A stretch of 64,000 bases of DNA from Thiomonas sp. FB-6. GTDB taxonomy: Bacteria > Pseudomonadota > Gammaproteobacteria > Burkholderiales > Burkholderiaceae_C. The first letter of the stretch is position 1. Every line of letters begins with the position of its first letter. The notes beneath the pieces were generated by a model. It ran no database searches, was not told the origin of the DNA, and saw only the letters and a list, made by a program, of their open reading frames with translations. Where the stretch lies: positions 33,926 to 97,925 of the forward strand of contig NZ_KB898482.1 in NCBI RefSeq assembly GCF_000377645.1, read 5' to 3'. Shown here in pieces: positions 7,490 through 17,211 of the stretch. A program made the position numbers and the translations under genes.

Positions 7490-8719
7490 TCAGACCCGCT
7501 CGAAAATGCCGGCGGCGCCCTGCCCCGTGCCCACGCACATGGTGACCATGCCGTACTTGAGCTGGCGCCGGCGCATGCCGTACAGGGTGGTGCAGGCGCG
7601 GATGGCCCCGGTGGCACCCAGCGGGTGGCCCAGCGCGATGGCGCCGCCCAGCGGGTTGACCCGGGCCGGGTCCAGCCCGCAGGTGTCGATCACCGCCAGC
7701 GACTGCGCCGCGAAGGCCTCGTTGAGTTCGATCCAGCCCATGTCGTCGAGCTTCAGCCCGGCCACCTTCAGCGCGGCGGGAATGGCCTCGATCGGGCCGA
7801 TGCCCATGATCTCCGGCGGCACGCCGCGCGAGGCGAAGCCTACGAAACGCGCCAGCGGCTGCAGCCCGAAGCGCTTGATCGCCGATTCGGAGGCCAGCAG
7901 CAAGGCGCCGGCGCCGTCGGAGGTCTGCGAGCTGTTGCCGGCGGTCACCGTGCCCAGCCCGGTGGCCTTGCCGGTGGGGTCCTTGGGCGCTGCGAACACC
8001 GGGCGCAACTTGCCCAGCGCGGCCAGCGAGGTGTCGGCGCGCGGGCCCTCGTCGACGCCGATGCTGCGCCGGATCTCGCGCACGGTGCCCGAGGCGAGGT
8101 CGGCGCCGCGGTCGATCACCTCCATCGCTGCGATCTCGTCGGCGAATTCGCCGGCGGCGATCGCCGCCAGCGCGCGCTGGTGGCTTTGCAGCGCGAACTC
8201 GTCCTGGCGCTCGCGCGAGACCTTCCAGCGCTGCGCCACCTTCTCGGCGGTCAGGCCCATGCCGTAGGCGATGCCGATGTTCTCGTCGCGCTCGAAGATG
8301 CGCGGGTTGAACGAGGGCTTGTTGCCGGTCATCGGCACCATGCTCATGCTCTCGGCGCCGCCGGCCAGCATGACCTCGGCCTCGCCCACGCGGATGCGGT
8401 CGGCGGCCATCTGGATAGCCGTCAGCCCGGAGGCGCAGAAACGGTTGACCGTGACCCCGCCCACGCTGTCGGGCAGGCCGGCCAGCAGCATCGCGCTGCG
8501 CGCCATGTTCAGGCCCTGTTCGCCCTCGGGCATCGCGCAGCCGATGACGGCGTCCTCGATGGCCTTCGGATCCAGGTTCGGCACCTGCGCCAGCGCCGCC
8601 TGCACGGCGCGGATCAGCAGGTCGTCCGGGCGCGTGTTGCGGAACACGCCGCGATGCGAGCGGCCGATCGGGGTGCGCGCCGCCGCGACGATGTAGGCGT
8701 CCTGCACTTGTTTGGACAT
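7490..8719 (-). CDS. Acetyl-CoA C-acyltransferase (3-ketoacyl-CoA thiolase)
   Basis: The 409-residue thiolase has all catalytic residues: nucleophile C95 (N-R-F-C-A-S-G), H365 in G-H-P-L-G-A-T-G, and C395 in C-V-G-T-G-Q-G. It performs the last step of beta-oxidation, releasing acetyl-CoA. The ATG at 8719 begins the canonical N-terminus (D-A-Y-I-V-A-A-A-R-T-P-I-G), and an SD-like CCGGAGAA lies upstream. It lies 44 bp after the bifunctional dehydrogenase gene and 3 bp before the isomerase-like gene. Confidence 0.96.
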   Translation of the reverse strand: MSKQVQDAYIVAAARTPIGRSHRGVFRNTRPDDLLIRAVQAALAQVPNLDPKAIEDAVIGCAMPEGEQGLNMARSAMLLAGLPDSVGGVTVNRFCASGLTAIQMAADRIRVGEAEVMLAGGAESMSMVPMTGNKPSFNPRIFERDENIGIAYGMGLTAEKVAQRWKVSRERQDEFALQSHQRALAAIAAGEFADEIAAMEVIDRGADLASGTVREIRRSIGVDEGPRADTSLAALGKLRPVFAAPKDPTGKATGLGTVTAGNSSQTSDGAGALLLASESAIKRFGLQPLARFVGFASRGVPPEIMGIGPIEAIPAALKVAGLKLDDMGWIELNEAFAAQSLAVIDTCGLDPARVNPLGGAIALGHPLGATGAIRACTTLYGMRRRQLKYGMVTMCVGTGQGAAGIFERV

Positions 8720-8763
8720 GATGTTCTCCGGGAATTCGGTGGGGGGTTGCGTGGCGCGCTGGC

Positions 8764-11160
8764 TCAGTTGCGCACCGGCTTGCCGGCCTGCAGCAGGCTC
8801 ATGATGCGTTCCTGGGTCTTGGGGTGTTCCAGCAGGCGGCAGAAGCGCTCGCGCTCCAGGCGCATCAGCCAGGCCTCGTCCACGCGCGTGCCGGGGTCGA
8901 CGTCGCCGCCGCACACCACCTCGGCGATCATGCGGCCCAGCAGCTCGTCGTGCGCGCTGATCTGGCCGCCGTCGCGCATGTTGGCCAGCTGGCCGCGGAT
9001 GGTGGCGATGGCGCTGCGCCCGGCCACCGGGATCAGCGCCGGCACCGGCGGGCGCCAGCCCGAGGCGGCCATGGAGCGCGCCTGCTCGACGGCCACGAAC
9101 AGCAGCTCGTCCTTGTGCAGCACGACGAGGTCGTCGTCGCGCAGCCAGCCCATGCGCCGCGCCTCGATGGCCGACTTGGACACCGCGGCGGTGGCCGGCT
9201 GCATGTACAGGCCCTTGAGGAACACCATCGGGTCCGCGTCGGCCCCGGCAGCCTGCGCCAGTTCGGCGGCGCGGCGCGCCAGGAAGCACAGGCCCCCGCC
9301 GCCGGGGATCAGGCCCACGCCCACCTCGACCAGGCCCATGTAGCTCTCCAGCGCAACCACGCGGCGCGCCGCGTGCACCGCCAGCTCGCAGCCTCCGCCC
9401 AGCGCCATGCCGCGCACCGCGGCGATCACCGGAACCTGGGCATAGCGCAGGCGCAGCACCAGGTCCTGCAGCTTCTTCTCTTCCGGCTCGATGGCCTTGG
9501 CCCCGCCGCTCATGAAGGCCGGCAACATGGCCTGCAGGTCGGCGCCGGCGCTGAAGGGCTCACCCGTCTGCCACACCACGAGGCCGCGGTAGGAGGCCTC
9601 GGCCAGCTCGACGGCGCGGTTCAGCCCGGCGACCACGCCCGGGCCCAGGGTATTCATCTTGGTCTTGAAACTGGCCACCAGCACGTCGTCGGCGCCGGGC
9701 GCCGTCCACAGGCGGATGGACTCGTCCTCGAACACCGTGGCGCCGCCGGTCCTGGCGTCCGGCGCGGCCTCTCCCAGCACGCTCTGGCCGAACAGCTGCC
9801 GGCGCATCACCGGCAGCTCGCGCCGCGGCTTGTAGCAGCCCTGCGAGGCCGACCACGAACCTTCCGGGGTGTGCACGGCGTCGATGCGCTGCACCCAGTC
9901 GGGCAGCGGGGCCGCGCACAGCGCCTTGCCGGCCGCGATGTCCTCGGCGATCCAGCCGGCGATGCGCTTCCAGCCCGCCGCCTGCCAGGTCTCGAAGGGG
10001 CCCTCGTTCCAGCCGAAGCCCCAGCGGATGGCGAAATCGAGGTCGCGCGCGTTGTCGGCGATGTCGCCCAGGTGCAGCGCGATGTAGTGCCACACGTCGC
10101 GGAAGATGCTCCATAGGAACTGCGCCTGCGGGTTGCTGGAATTGCGCAGCAGCTCGAAGCGCTCGGCCGCCGGCTTCTTGAGCATGCGCGCGACGATCTC
10201 CTCGGCCTTGCCGCCGCCGGGCACGTACTCGCCTGCGGCCGGGTCCAGGCGCAGGATGTCCTTGCCCGACTTCTTGTAGAAGCCGGCGCCGCTCTTCTGG
10301 CCCAGCGCGCCGCGCTCGACCAGCTGCGCCAGCACCTTGGGCGTGGCATACAGCGCGGCGAAGGGGTCCTTGTCCACCGGCAGGGTGTCGCGCATGGTGC
10401 CGATGACGTGGGCCATGGTGTCCAGGCCCACGACGTCGGCGGTGCGGAAGGTGGCGCTCTTGGCGCGGCCCAGCTTGGAGCCGGTGAGGTCGTCGACCAC
10501 GTCGAAGCTCAGGCCGAAGCGCTCGGCTTCATGCATCACCGCCAGGATGGAGAACACACCCACGCGGTTGGCGACGAAATTGGGGGTGTCCAGCGCGCGC
10601 ACCACGCTCTTGCCCAGCGTGGTGGTGAGAAAGCTCTCCAGGCGGTCGAGCACCTCGGGGCGCGTGTGCGCGGTGGGGATCAGTTCCACCAGCGGCATGT
10701 AGCGCGGCGGGTTGAAGAAGTGCACGCCGCAGAAGCGCTGGCGCAGGGCCTCGTCGAAGCCCTCGCCCAGGCGCGTGATCGACAGGCCCGAGGTGTTGGT
10801 GGCGAACAGCGCCGAAGGGGCCAGGTGGGGCGTGACCTTGCGGTACAGGTCGTGCTTCCAGTCCATGCGCTCGGCGATGGCCTCGATCACCAGGTCGCAA
10901 CCCGCCAGCAGCGCCAGGTCGTCGTCGTAGTTGGCGCAGCGGATGAGTTCGGCCTCCTGCGCCAGGCCCAGCGGCGCCGGGCTGAGTTTCTTCAGGTTGG
11001 CGACGGCGCGCTCGGCGATGCCGTTCTTCGGGCCTTCCTTGGCCGGCAGGTCGAACAGGATGACCGGCACGCGGGCATTGACGCAGTGGGCGGCGATCTG
11101 CGCGCCCATGACGCCGGCGCCGAGCACGGCGACCTGGCGGACGGGAAAGTTCTGGCTCAT
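8764..11160 (-). CDS. Bifunctional 3-hydroxyacyl-CoA dehydrogenase/enoyl-CoA hydratase
   Basis: The 798-residue protein has an N-terminal NAD-binding 3-hydroxyacyl-CoA dehydrogenase (dinucleotide motif G-A-G-V-M-G near residue 15, and the catalytic region G-V-H-F-F-N-P-P-R near 140), its C-terminal dimerisation domain, and then an enoyl-CoA hydratase/isomerase domain (G-M-A-L-G-G-G-C-E-L-A-V-H). The dehydrogenase-first order is that of the FadN type, reversed from E. coli FadB. It catalyses hydration and oxidation steps in the cytosol. The ATG at 11160 starts the NAD-binding fold and is better placed than the upstream frame extension. Confidence 0.93.
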   Translation of the reverse strand: MSQNFPVRQVAVLGAGVMGAQIAAHCVNARVPVILFDLPAKEGPKNGIAERAVANLKKLSPAPLGLAQEAELIRCANYDDDLALLAGCDLVIEAIAERMDWKHDLYRKVTPHLAPSALFATNTSGLSITRLGEGFDEALRQRFCGVHFFNPPRYMPLVELIPTAHTRPEVLDRLESFLTTTLGKSVVRALDTPNFVANRVGVFSILAVMHEAERFGLSFDVVDDLTGSKLGRAKSATFRTADVVGLDTMAHVIGTMRDTLPVDKDPFAALYATPKVLAQLVERGALGQKSGAGFYKKSGKDILRLDPAAGEYVPGGGKAEEIVARMLKKPAAERFELLRNSSNPQAQFLWSIFRDVWHYIALHLGDIADNARDLDFAIRWGFGWNEGPFETWQAAGWKRIAGWIAEDIAAGKALCAAPLPDWVQRIDAVHTPEGSWSASQGCYKPRRELPVMRRQLFGQSVLGEAAPDARTGGATVFEDESIRLWTAPGADDVLVASFKTKMNTLGPGVVAGLNRAVELAEASYRGLVVWQTGEPFSAGADLQAMLPAFMSGGAKAIEPEEKKLQDLVLRLRYAQVPVIAAVRGMALGGGCELAVHAARRVVALESYMGLVEVGVGLIPGGGGLCFLARRAAELAQAAGADADPMVFLKGLYMQPATAAVSKSAIEARRMGWLRDDDLVVLHKDELLFVAVEQARSMAASGWRPPVPALIPVAGRSAIATIRGQLANMRDGGQISAHDELLGRMIAEVVCGGDVDPGTRVDEAWLMRLERERFCRLLEHPKTQERIMSLLQAGKPVRN

Positions 11161-11218
11161 GGTGGGTAGGCCCTCGGACGGGCGTTGGCAAGAGGGGAAC
11201 AAGGGGCGCGGCGCCGGC

Positions 11219-13015
11219 TCAGGCGAACACCGCGTCGGTGTCCATCAGCACCGCCGAGCCGCTGCGCGCCTGGCGGATCGCCGTGGCCGTCTCCGGCAGC
11301 AGGCGGGCAAAGTAGAAACGGGCGGTCTGCAGCTTGGCCTGGTAGAAGCCGTCGCCGGCGTTCTCGGCCAGCCGGCGCTGCGCCACCTTGGCCATGCGCG
11401 CGAAGGCGTAGGCGAACACCAGGTGGCCGAGCACGCGCAGGTAGGGCGTGGCCGCGGCGCCGACCTGCTCGCGGTCGGTCATGGCCTTCATGCCCAGCTC
11501 CATGGTGAGCTTCTGCACCTTCTCGGCCAGGTCGGCCAGCGGGTTGACGAATTCCTGCATGGACTCGACCACGCCTTCGGCCTCGACGAAGTCGCGCACG
11601 ATGCGTCCGAACTTCTTCAGCCGGGCGCCGCCGTCCATCAGCACCTTGCGCCCGATCAGGTCCAGCGCCTGGATGGTGTTGGTGCCTTCGTAGATCAGGT
11701 TGATGCGGGCGTCGCGCACGTACTGCTCCATGCCCCATTCGCGGATGTAGCCGTGCCCGCCGAACACCTGCAGGCATTCATTGGTGGCCGAGAAGCCATT
11801 GTCGGTGATGAAGGCCTTCACGATGGGCGTGAGCAGCGCCACCAGGTCGTCGGCGTCCTTGCGCACCTCGGCGTCCGGATGCTGCTGCGACTGGTCCAGC
11901 ATCAGCGCCACCCAGTAGGCGAGGAAGCGGCCGCCCTCGGCCCAGGCACGCGCCGTCAGCAGCATGCGCCGCACGTCGGGGTGCACGAGGATGGGGTCGG
12001 CAGCCTGCTGCGGCGCCTTCGGGCCGCTGAGCGAGCGCATCTGCAGGCGGTCGCGCGCGTAGTCCAGCGCGTTCTGGTAGGCCACCTCGGTCAGGCCCAG
12101 GGACTGCATGCCCACGCCCAGGCGCGCGCCGTTCATCATCACGAACATCGCCGGCAGGCCCTTGTTGGGCTCGCCCACCAGCCAGCCCCGGGCGCCGTCC
12201 AGGGTCATCTGGCAGGTGGCGTTGCCGTGGATGCCCATCTTGTGCTCGATGCCCGAGCAGAAGATGCCGTTGCGCTCGCCCGGCTCGCCGGAGGCGTCGG
12301 GCAGGAACTTGGGCACCACGAACAGCGAGATGCCCTTGGAGCCCTCGGGCGCGTCGGGCAGCTTGGCCAGCACCATGTGCACGATGTTGGAGGCCAGGTC
12401 GTGTTCGCCGCTGGAGATGAAGATCTTCTGGCCCGACAGCAGGTACGAGCCGTCGGCCTGCGGCGCGGCCTTGGTGCGGATCAGCCCGAGGTCGGTGCCG
12501 CAATGCGGCTCGGTCAGGCACATGGTGCCGGTCCACTGGCCGGCGGCCAGGCGCGGCAGGTACAGCTCCTTCTGCTGCTGGCTGCCGTGGGTTCCCAGCA
12601 GTTCGGCCACGCCCTGGGTCAGGCCCGGGTACATGGTCCAGGCCTGGTTGGCGGCGTTCTCCATCTCGTGCACCGCGCTGCCCACCAGATGGGGCAGGCC
12701 CTGGCCGCCGTACTCGGGCGCGGCGGTCAGCAGCGGCCAGCCGGCCTCGACGTACTGCTGCCAGGCCTCGCGGTAACCCTCGGGCGTGCTCACCGCGTGC
12801 GTGGCGGCGTCGTAGCGGCAGCCTTCGACGTCGCCGCTGAGGTTCAGCGGGAACAGCACGTCGGAGCAGAACTTGCCGGCCTCCTCGCAGACCTGGTCGA
12901 TGAGTTCGGCATCGAGGTCGGCGTGCGCGGGAAGCTCGCGCAGGGCCGGCACGACCTCCAGCACTTCGTGCATCACGAATTGCATGTCGCGCAACGGCGG
13001 GGTGTAGCGGGGCAT
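11219..13015 (-). CDS. Acyl-CoA dehydrogenase, 598-residue C-terminally extended type
   Basis: This flavoenzyme carries out the first step of beta-oxidation. It has the FAD/acyl-binding segments (W-T-G-T-M-C-L-T-E-P near 161-170 and K-I-F-I-S-S-G-E-H at 197-205), the terminal I-Y-E-G-T-N motif with the probable catalytic base E443, and Q-V-F-G-G-H-G-Y-I-R-E-W. At about 600 residues it belongs to the long proteobacterial class with a C-terminal extension after the catalytic domain. The start at 13015 opens with a short M-P-R-Y-T-P-P-L-R-D stretch typical of the family. It follows the TetR gene by 41 bp. Confidence 0.95.
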   Translation of the reverse strand: MPRYTPPLRDMQFVMHEVLEVVPALRELPAHADLDAELIDQVCEEAGKFCSDVLFPLNLSGDVEGCRYDAATHAVSTPEGYREAWQQYVEAGWPLLTAAPEYGGQGLPHLVGSAVHEMENAANQAWTMYPGLTQGVAELLGTHGSQQQKELYLPRLAAGQWTGTMCLTEPHCGTDLGLIRTKAAPQADGSYLLSGQKIFISSGEHDLASNIVHMVLAKLPDAPEGSKGISLFVVPKFLPDASGEPGERNGIFCSGIEHKMGIHGNATCQMTLDGARGWLVGEPNKGLPAMFVMMNGARLGVGMQSLGLTEVAYQNALDYARDRLQMRSLSGPKAPQQAADPILVHPDVRRMLLTARAWAEGGRFLAYWVALMLDQSQQHPDAEVRKDADDLVALLTPIVKAFITDNGFSATNECLQVFGGHGYIREWGMEQYVRDARINLIYEGTNTIQALDLIGRKVLMDGGARLKKFGRIVRDFVEAEGVVESMQEFVNPLADLAEKVQKLTMELGMKAMTDREQVGAAATPYLRVLGHLVFAYAFARMAKVAQRRLAENAGDGFYQAKLQTARFYFARLLPETATAIRQARSGSAVLMDTDAVFA

Positions 13016-13056
13016 GGCGAAACTCCTGGGGGCGAAAGGGATGATCGGAAAGAGAA

Positions 13057-13761
13057 TCAGACGGACTCGGCCTGCAAGGCCTGCAGCAGCTGGACTCCGG
13101 CCGGCGTGGTCCACGGCGCCAGCACGCGCAGGTAGGCGCTGCGCACCAGCTCGGCGCAATCGGGAATCTGCAGCAGGCGCGCGTCGTGGTGCAGCGCCAG
13201 GATCAGGCCGTGCAGTTCGAACAGAACCTGCTGCACGGGCGTGTCCTCGCGCAGGTGTCCGGCCTGCACCGCCTGCTCGATGGCACGGCGCAACGCGGAC
13301 TGCCAGGTCTGCACCATCAGCACCAGCGCGTCGCGCACCGGCCCCGGCCGGTCGTCGAACTCGACGGCGCCCGAGATGTAGATGCAGCCCGTCTCCACCT
13401 CCAGGCTGACCTGCTGCAGCCAGCGATGAAACATGGAATGCAGGCGCGGCAAGCCCCGAGGCCGTTCCAGCGCCGGCTGGAACACCGCCGCCTCGAACAT
13501 CTCGTGGTAATGCCGGATGACCGAGATCTGCATCTCCTCGCGCGAGCCGAAGTGCGCGAACACCCCCGACTTGCTCATGTGCATGCGGTCGGCCAGCACG
13601 CCGATGGACAGGCCCTCCAGCCCGATGCGCCCAGCCATCTGCAAGGCGCAGTCGAGAATCGCGCGGCGGGTCTGCCGCCCCTTGCCGGCCGGCTCGGCGA
13701 GCGCGGCGGCCTCGGGGGAGGAATCGGAAGGGGAAGCAAGAGCCCTGCGGGATGTCGACAC
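13057..13761 (-). CDS. TetR family regulator of the beta-oxidation operon
   Basis: The 234-residue protein has a TetR N-terminal helix-turn-helix (about residues 30-75, with L-S-I-G-V-L-A-D-R-M-H-M-S-K-S-G-V-F-A-H-F) and a larger ligand domain. It is the first gene of the beta-oxidation operon, so I infer that it represses the operon and responds to an acyl-CoA. That inference rests on position. A 12-bp imperfect inverted repeat lies just upstream of the start. Confidence 0.88.
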   Translation of the reverse strand: MSTSRRALASPSDSSPEAAALAEPAGKGRQTRRAILDCALQMAGRIGLEGLSIGVLADRMHMSKSGVFAHFGSREEMQISVIRHYHEMFEAAVFQPALERPRGLPRLHSMFHRWLQQVSLEVETGCIYISGAVEFDDRPGPVRDALVLMVQTWQSALRRAIEQAVQAGHLREDTPVQQVLFELHGLILALHHDARLLQIPDCAELVRSAYLRVLAPWTTPAGVQLLQALQAESV

Positions 13762-13793
13762 GGTCGCTGCGCCTGCTGGGCGCCTGGAAGAAA

Positions 13794-13805
13794 ACGAACG
13801 GTCGT
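13794..13805. promoter_or_regulatory. Possible TetR operator upstream of the beta-oxidation operon
   Basis: ACGAACGGTCGT has palindromic ends (ACGA/TCGT) with an imperfect centre. It lies 33 bp upstream of the TetR start, in an AT-richer stretch at 13790-13835 that is likely to hold the operon promoter. Sites of this ACGA...TCGT kind are common for TetR proteins, but no second copy was seen. Confidence 0.3.
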
Positions 13806-13904
13806 ACTATTTCTGATTTCGCGGGCTTTGTCAATCGCGAATTCGCGCAAGCAGCCGGAAGGCGGGCCCGCCCCCCCCGAACCGGCGGGGACGGCGGGCC
13901 GGGA

Positions 13905-14525
13905 TCAGCCCAGCAAGGCCAGCAGCGCGCCCTCGTCCGCGCCCGCTGCGCCGGCACCGCGCCCGCGCAGCGCCAGGCTTCCGCTGGCGTAGGTCAGCAG
14001 CCAGCGCGCGCGCTCGGCGGGATCGAAGCCGGGTGCCACGCCGCCTTGCTGCTGCGCCACCTTCAGGCTCTGGCGCACCGAGGCCTCGAATCGCGTGAAC
14101 AGGCGCTGCACGCGCTCGCGCAGGCGCGCGTTCTCGCCCACCAGCGCATCACCGGTGAGCACGCGGTTCAGCCCGGGGTTGCGCTCGGCGAAGGCCAGCA
14201 GGGCCTGCACCATGCGCGCCGCCTGCACCAGCCCGGAAGGCTGCTGCGCCTCGATCTGGGCGATCAGTCCGAACAGGCTGCCCTCGATGAATTCGATCAG
14301 CGCCTCGAACATCTGCGCCTTGCTCGCGAAATGCCGGTACAGCGCCGCTTCCGACACCTGCAGGCGCGCGGCCAGCGCTGCCGTGGTCACGCGCTCGGCG
14401 GGCGCGTCCTCGAGCATGCCCGCCAGGCATTGCAGGATCTGCTCGCGCCGCTGCCCCGGCGCCGGGCGGCGCCGCAGCGCAGCGGGGGTATCGGCAGGGG
14501 CGGGAGCTTCGACGGGCTCGGACAT
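13905..14525 (-). CDS. slmA: Nucleoid occlusion factor SlmA-like TetR protein
   Basis: The 206-residue TetR-fold protein carries V-T-T-A-A-L-A-A-R-L-Q-V-S-E-A-A-L-Y-R-H-F (HTH, about residues 45-66) followed by A-S-K-A-Q-M-F-E-A-L-I-E-F-I-E, a sequence typical of SlmA. SlmA binds chromosomal sites and blocks FtsZ ring assembly over the nucleoid. The neighbourhood (pyrimidine 5'-nucleotidase and argB on the same strand) is the usual one in betaproteobacteria, which supports the call. Confidence 0.88.
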   Translation of the reverse strand: MSEPVEAPAPADTPAALRRRPAPGQRREQILQCLAGMLEDAPAERVTTAALAARLQVSEAALYRHFASKAQMFEALIEFIEGSLFGLIAQIEAQQPSGLVQAARMVQALLAFAERNPGLNRVLTGDALVGENARLRERVQRLFTRFEASVRQSLKVAQQQGGVAPGFDPAERARWLLTYASGSLALRGRGAGAAGADEGALLALLG

Positions 14526-14603
14526 GGTGGGCCGATTCTCGCACGCGCGCGCACCGCGCCCCGGCGGCGCCGGCGGCGGACCCGCCGCATCAGGCCCGCG
14601 AGC

Positions 14604-15371
14604 TCAGATCCGCGGCCCGCCCGGAACCAGGCGCGGCAACTGCCACAGACTCGAGGTGCGGGCACTCACGTAGCCCGGCCGGCCGTGGCGCCCGGCACGG
14701 TGCAGGCGCGGCGCCTGCGCCGAAGCCGACGCGGCCGCCGCCCCCGCCTGCCGGCGCGCGGCGCGGTGCGCATAGCGCGTGAACCACACGCCGCGCAGCC
14801 CCAGCGCGCGCGCCGAGCGCAAGTGCCCCAGGGTGTCCTCGACCAGCACGCACTGGGCCGGACGCAGGCCCAGGCGGCGCAGCACGTGGCGCAGCATGCG
14901 CGCATCGGGCTTGGGGCGCAGCTTGCCGAACTGCCGCATGTCCTCGACCGCGATCACGCCGTCGAATTCGCGCAGCATGTCGAAGGCGCCCAGCACCCGC
15001 AGCGCGTAGGCGCGCGGCGCGTTGGTGAGCACGTACTTGCGCCCGGGCAGGCGGCGCAGCGCGGCGCGCTGCGCCGCATCCGCGCGCAGCAGGCGCGCCA
15101 GGTCGGAGAAGCGGTGGGTCTCCTCCAGGAAATGCTCGGCGCGCACCCCGTGCTCGTGCATCAGGCCCAGCAGCGTGGCGCCGTATCGCAGCCAGAAATG
15201 CCGGCGCAACTCGTCGGCACGCTGCTCGTCCACCTGCAGATGCCGCTGGATGTAGGCGGTCATCTCCAGGTTCATGCGCGGGAACACCTGCCACGAGGCA
15301 TCGTGCAGGGTGTCGTCCATGTCGAACAGCCACACCGTGCGGCGCGGCGCCTCGGCGTGACTGCCGCGCAT
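14604..15371 (-). CDS. Pyrimidine 5'-nucleotidase (HAD superfamily)
   Basis: The 255-residue HAD hydrolase has motif I F-D-M-D-D-T-L-H (nucleophile D17 and acid D19), a T-N-A-P motif II segment, and a C-terminal V-L-V-E-D-T-L-G-H-L motif. Such pyrimidine 5'-nucleotidases are routinely encoded between argB and slmA in this order. The C-terminal 50 residues are an Ala/Arg-rich tail. A TTG at 15377 overlaps the argB stop; the ATG at 15371 is preferred. Either way it is coupled to argB. Confidence 0.85.
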   Translation of the reverse strand: MRGSHAEAPRRTVWLFDMDDTLHDASWQVFPRMNLEMTAYIQRHLQVDEQRADELRRHFWLRYGATLLGLMHEHGVRAEHFLEETHRFSDLARLLRADAAQRAALRRLPGRKYVLTNAPRAYALRVLGAFDMLREFDGVIAVEDMRQFGKLRPKPDARMLRHVLRRLGLRPAQCVLVEDTLGHLRSARALGLRGVWFTRYAHRAARRQAGAAAASASAQAPRLHRAGRHGRPGYVSARTSSLWQLPRLVPGGPRI

Positions 15372-15373
15372 GG

Positions 15374-16279
15374 TCAATGCGAGCGGATCATGGTGCCGAA
15401 GGCCTGCTCGGTCAGGATCTCCAGCAGCATCGCGTGGGGGATGCGCCCGTCGATGATGTGCACCGAGTTCACGCCCGAACGGGCCGCATCCAGCGCCGAG
15501 GAGATCTTCGGCAGCATGCCGCCGGAGATACTGCCGTCGGCGAACATCTCGTCGATCTCGCGCGCCGACAGGTCGGTGAGCAGTTCACCGGCCTTGTTCA
15601 ACACCCCGGGCGTGTTGGTCAGCAGCACCAGTTTCTCGGCCTTGAGCACCTCGGCCAGCTTGCCGGCCACGACGTCGGCGTTGATGTTGAAGTTCTCGTT
15701 GTCCTCGCCGAAGCCCAGCGGCGAGATCACCGGGATGAACTGGTCGTCCTGCAGCGCCTTGACCACCGCCGGGTCGATGGACTCGATCTCCCCCACCTGG
15801 CCCACGTCGTGTTCCACCTCGGGATTGGCGCGGTCGCGCATGCGCAGCTTGCGCGCGCGGATCATGCCGCCGTCGCGCCCTGTCAGCCCCACCGCCTTGC
15901 CGCCGGCGAAATTGATCAGACCCACGATGTCCTGCTGGACCTGGCCGGCCAGCACCCACTCGACCACCTCCATGGTTTCCGCGTCGGTCACGCGCATGCC
16001 CTGGATGAAGGTGCCCTTCTTGCCGATCTTGGCCAGCGCCTCGTCGATCTGCGGGCCGCCGCCGTGCACGACCACCGGATTCATGCCCACCAGCTTGAGC
16101 AGCACCACGTCCTCGGCGAAGTCCTGCTGCAGCGCCGGGTCGGTCATGGCGTTGCCGCCATACTTGATCACCAGGGTCTTGCCGTGAAACTTGCGAATGT
16201 AGGGCAACGCCTGGGCGAGGATCTCCGCCTTGTCGCGCGGGGAGATGTGGGCCAGGTCGGGTACGGCGGCTTCGGTCAT
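15374..16279 (-). CDS. argB: Acetylglutamate kinase
   Basis: The 301-residue amino acid kinase has the phosphate-binding K-Y-G-G-N-A-M (39-45), [10 protein letters not shown] (69-78) and the N-I-N-A-D near 200 expected of ArgB. It phosphorylates N-acetylglutamate in the second step of arginine synthesis. Homology begins at the ATG at 16279, so the open frame upstream of it is not used. It is the first gene of an argB - nucleotidase (- slmA) transcription unit. Confidence 0.97.
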   Translation of the reverse strand: MTEAAVPDLAHISPRDKAEILAQALPYIRKFHGKTLVIKYGGNAMTDPALQQDFAEDVVLLKLVGMNPVVVHGGGPQIDEALAKIGKKGTFIQGMRVTDAETMEVVEWVLAGQVQQDIVGLINFAGGKAVGLTGRDGGMIRARKLRMRDRANPEVEHDVGQVGEIESIDPAVVKALQDDQFIPVISPLGFGEDNENFNINADVVAGKLAEVLKAEKLVLLTNTPGVLNKAGELLTDLSAREIDEMFADGSISGGMLPKISSALDAARSGVNSVHIIDGRIPHAMLLEILTEQAFGTMIRSH

Positions 16280-16481
16280 GGCGGAAGGCGTGGGCAGGAA
16301 ATGAGGGTGGGCGGAAGGCGGGCTTGCGGGTGGGCCGCGGGTCGATGCCCCCCTGGACAGGGCAAATTCTAGGGACAACCGCCAGGGCGGGCCGGGTCCT
16401 GCCCGCGCGGGGCGCCGCACGGGCGACGCGGGGCGCCCCGCGGGCGGCTCTGTACACTGGCTGCGACCCTGGCCCCGCACG

Positions 16482-17129
16482 ATGTCCCGCGCCCCTCGCC
16501 CCCTGCTGACCGCCCTGCGCCACCCGCGCCTGAGCGCCTCCACGCTGCTCGCGCTGGCCCTGGCCGCCGCGCTGCAGACGCGCCTGGGCCCGGCGCGCGC
16601 GCTGCTGCTGGCTTTCGACCTGGCCAGCGCCGTCTACCTCGGCTCCATCGGCTGGATGATGGGCCACAGTGCGCCGCAGGCGCTGGCGCGCCGCGCCGAG
16701 CGCCAGCTGCAGGGCCGCTGGGGCGTGCTGGTGTTCTCGCTGCTGGCCTCCGGCGTGGTGCTGCTCGCGCTGCGCCTGGAGTTGCACTCCGGGCACGGCG
16801 GGCACGCGGGCGACCTGCCGCTGGCCGCCGCGAGCATCGTGCTGTCCTGGCTGTTCTTCAGCGTGGTGTTCGCGCAGGCCTACGCGCACGCGGACCACCT
16901 GGAGCGCGCGCACGGACGCCCGGCGCTGCGCTTTCCCGACGACGCCGCGCCCGACTACTGGGACTATGTGTATTTCTCGGTCGTACTGAGCATGACCTTC
17001 CAGACCTCGGACGTGAACATCGCCGGCCGAGGCGTGCGGCACATCGTGCTGCTGCACAGCGTGGCGGCCTTTTTCTTCAACGTGTTCATCCTGGCCCTGA
17101 CGGTCAACGTGGTCGCGGGCGCGCTGTAG
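16482..17129 (+). CDS. DUF1345 family membrane protein
   Basis: The 215-residue protein has about five transmembrane helices. It carries the DUF1345 hallmarks: an S-I-G-W-M-M-G-type loop, A-Y-A-H near residue 130, and [22 protein letters not shown], a stretch resembling a ligand-gated channel selectivity segment. The function is unknown. It ends one base before the FNR-type box, so the next operon has its own promoter. Confidence 0.85.
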   Translation: MSRAPRPLLTALRHPRLSASTLLALALAAALQTRLGPARALLLAFDLASAVYLGSIGWMMGHSAPQALARRAERQLQGRWGVLVFSLLASGVVLLALRLELHSGHGGHAGDLPLAAASIVLSWLFFSVVFAQAYAHADHLERAHGRPALRFPDDAAPDYWDYVYFSVVLSMTFQTSDVNIAGRGVRHIVLLHSVAAFFFNVFILALTVNVVAGAL

Positions 17130-17171
17130 CTGACTTGGGTCAAGGACGCCCTGCCGAGCGCTTCCTAGGCT
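17130..17171 (+). promoter_or_regulatory. FNR/Anr-type class II promoter of the phosphoribosyltransferase-CBS operon
   Basis: CTGAC-TTGG-GTCAA at 17130-17143 matches the FNR/Anr consensus TTGAY-N4-RTCAA in nine of ten defined positions. A -10-like TAGGCT at 17166-17171 places transcription start near 17178, which puts the box centre at -41.5, the exact class II position. The downstream phosphoribosyltransferase and CBS genes are of the kind induced by low oxygen in Burkholderia. Confidence 0.7.
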
Positions 17172-17211
17172 TCATGCAGGCGCCCGCCGGGTGCCGCGAG
17201 GAGGCCCAGGC

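Noticed and set aside
13752..16187. 811-codon plus-strand frame opposite slmA, the nucleotidase and argB
   Set aside because: All three genes on the other strand have clear families; the long frame is a composition effect.
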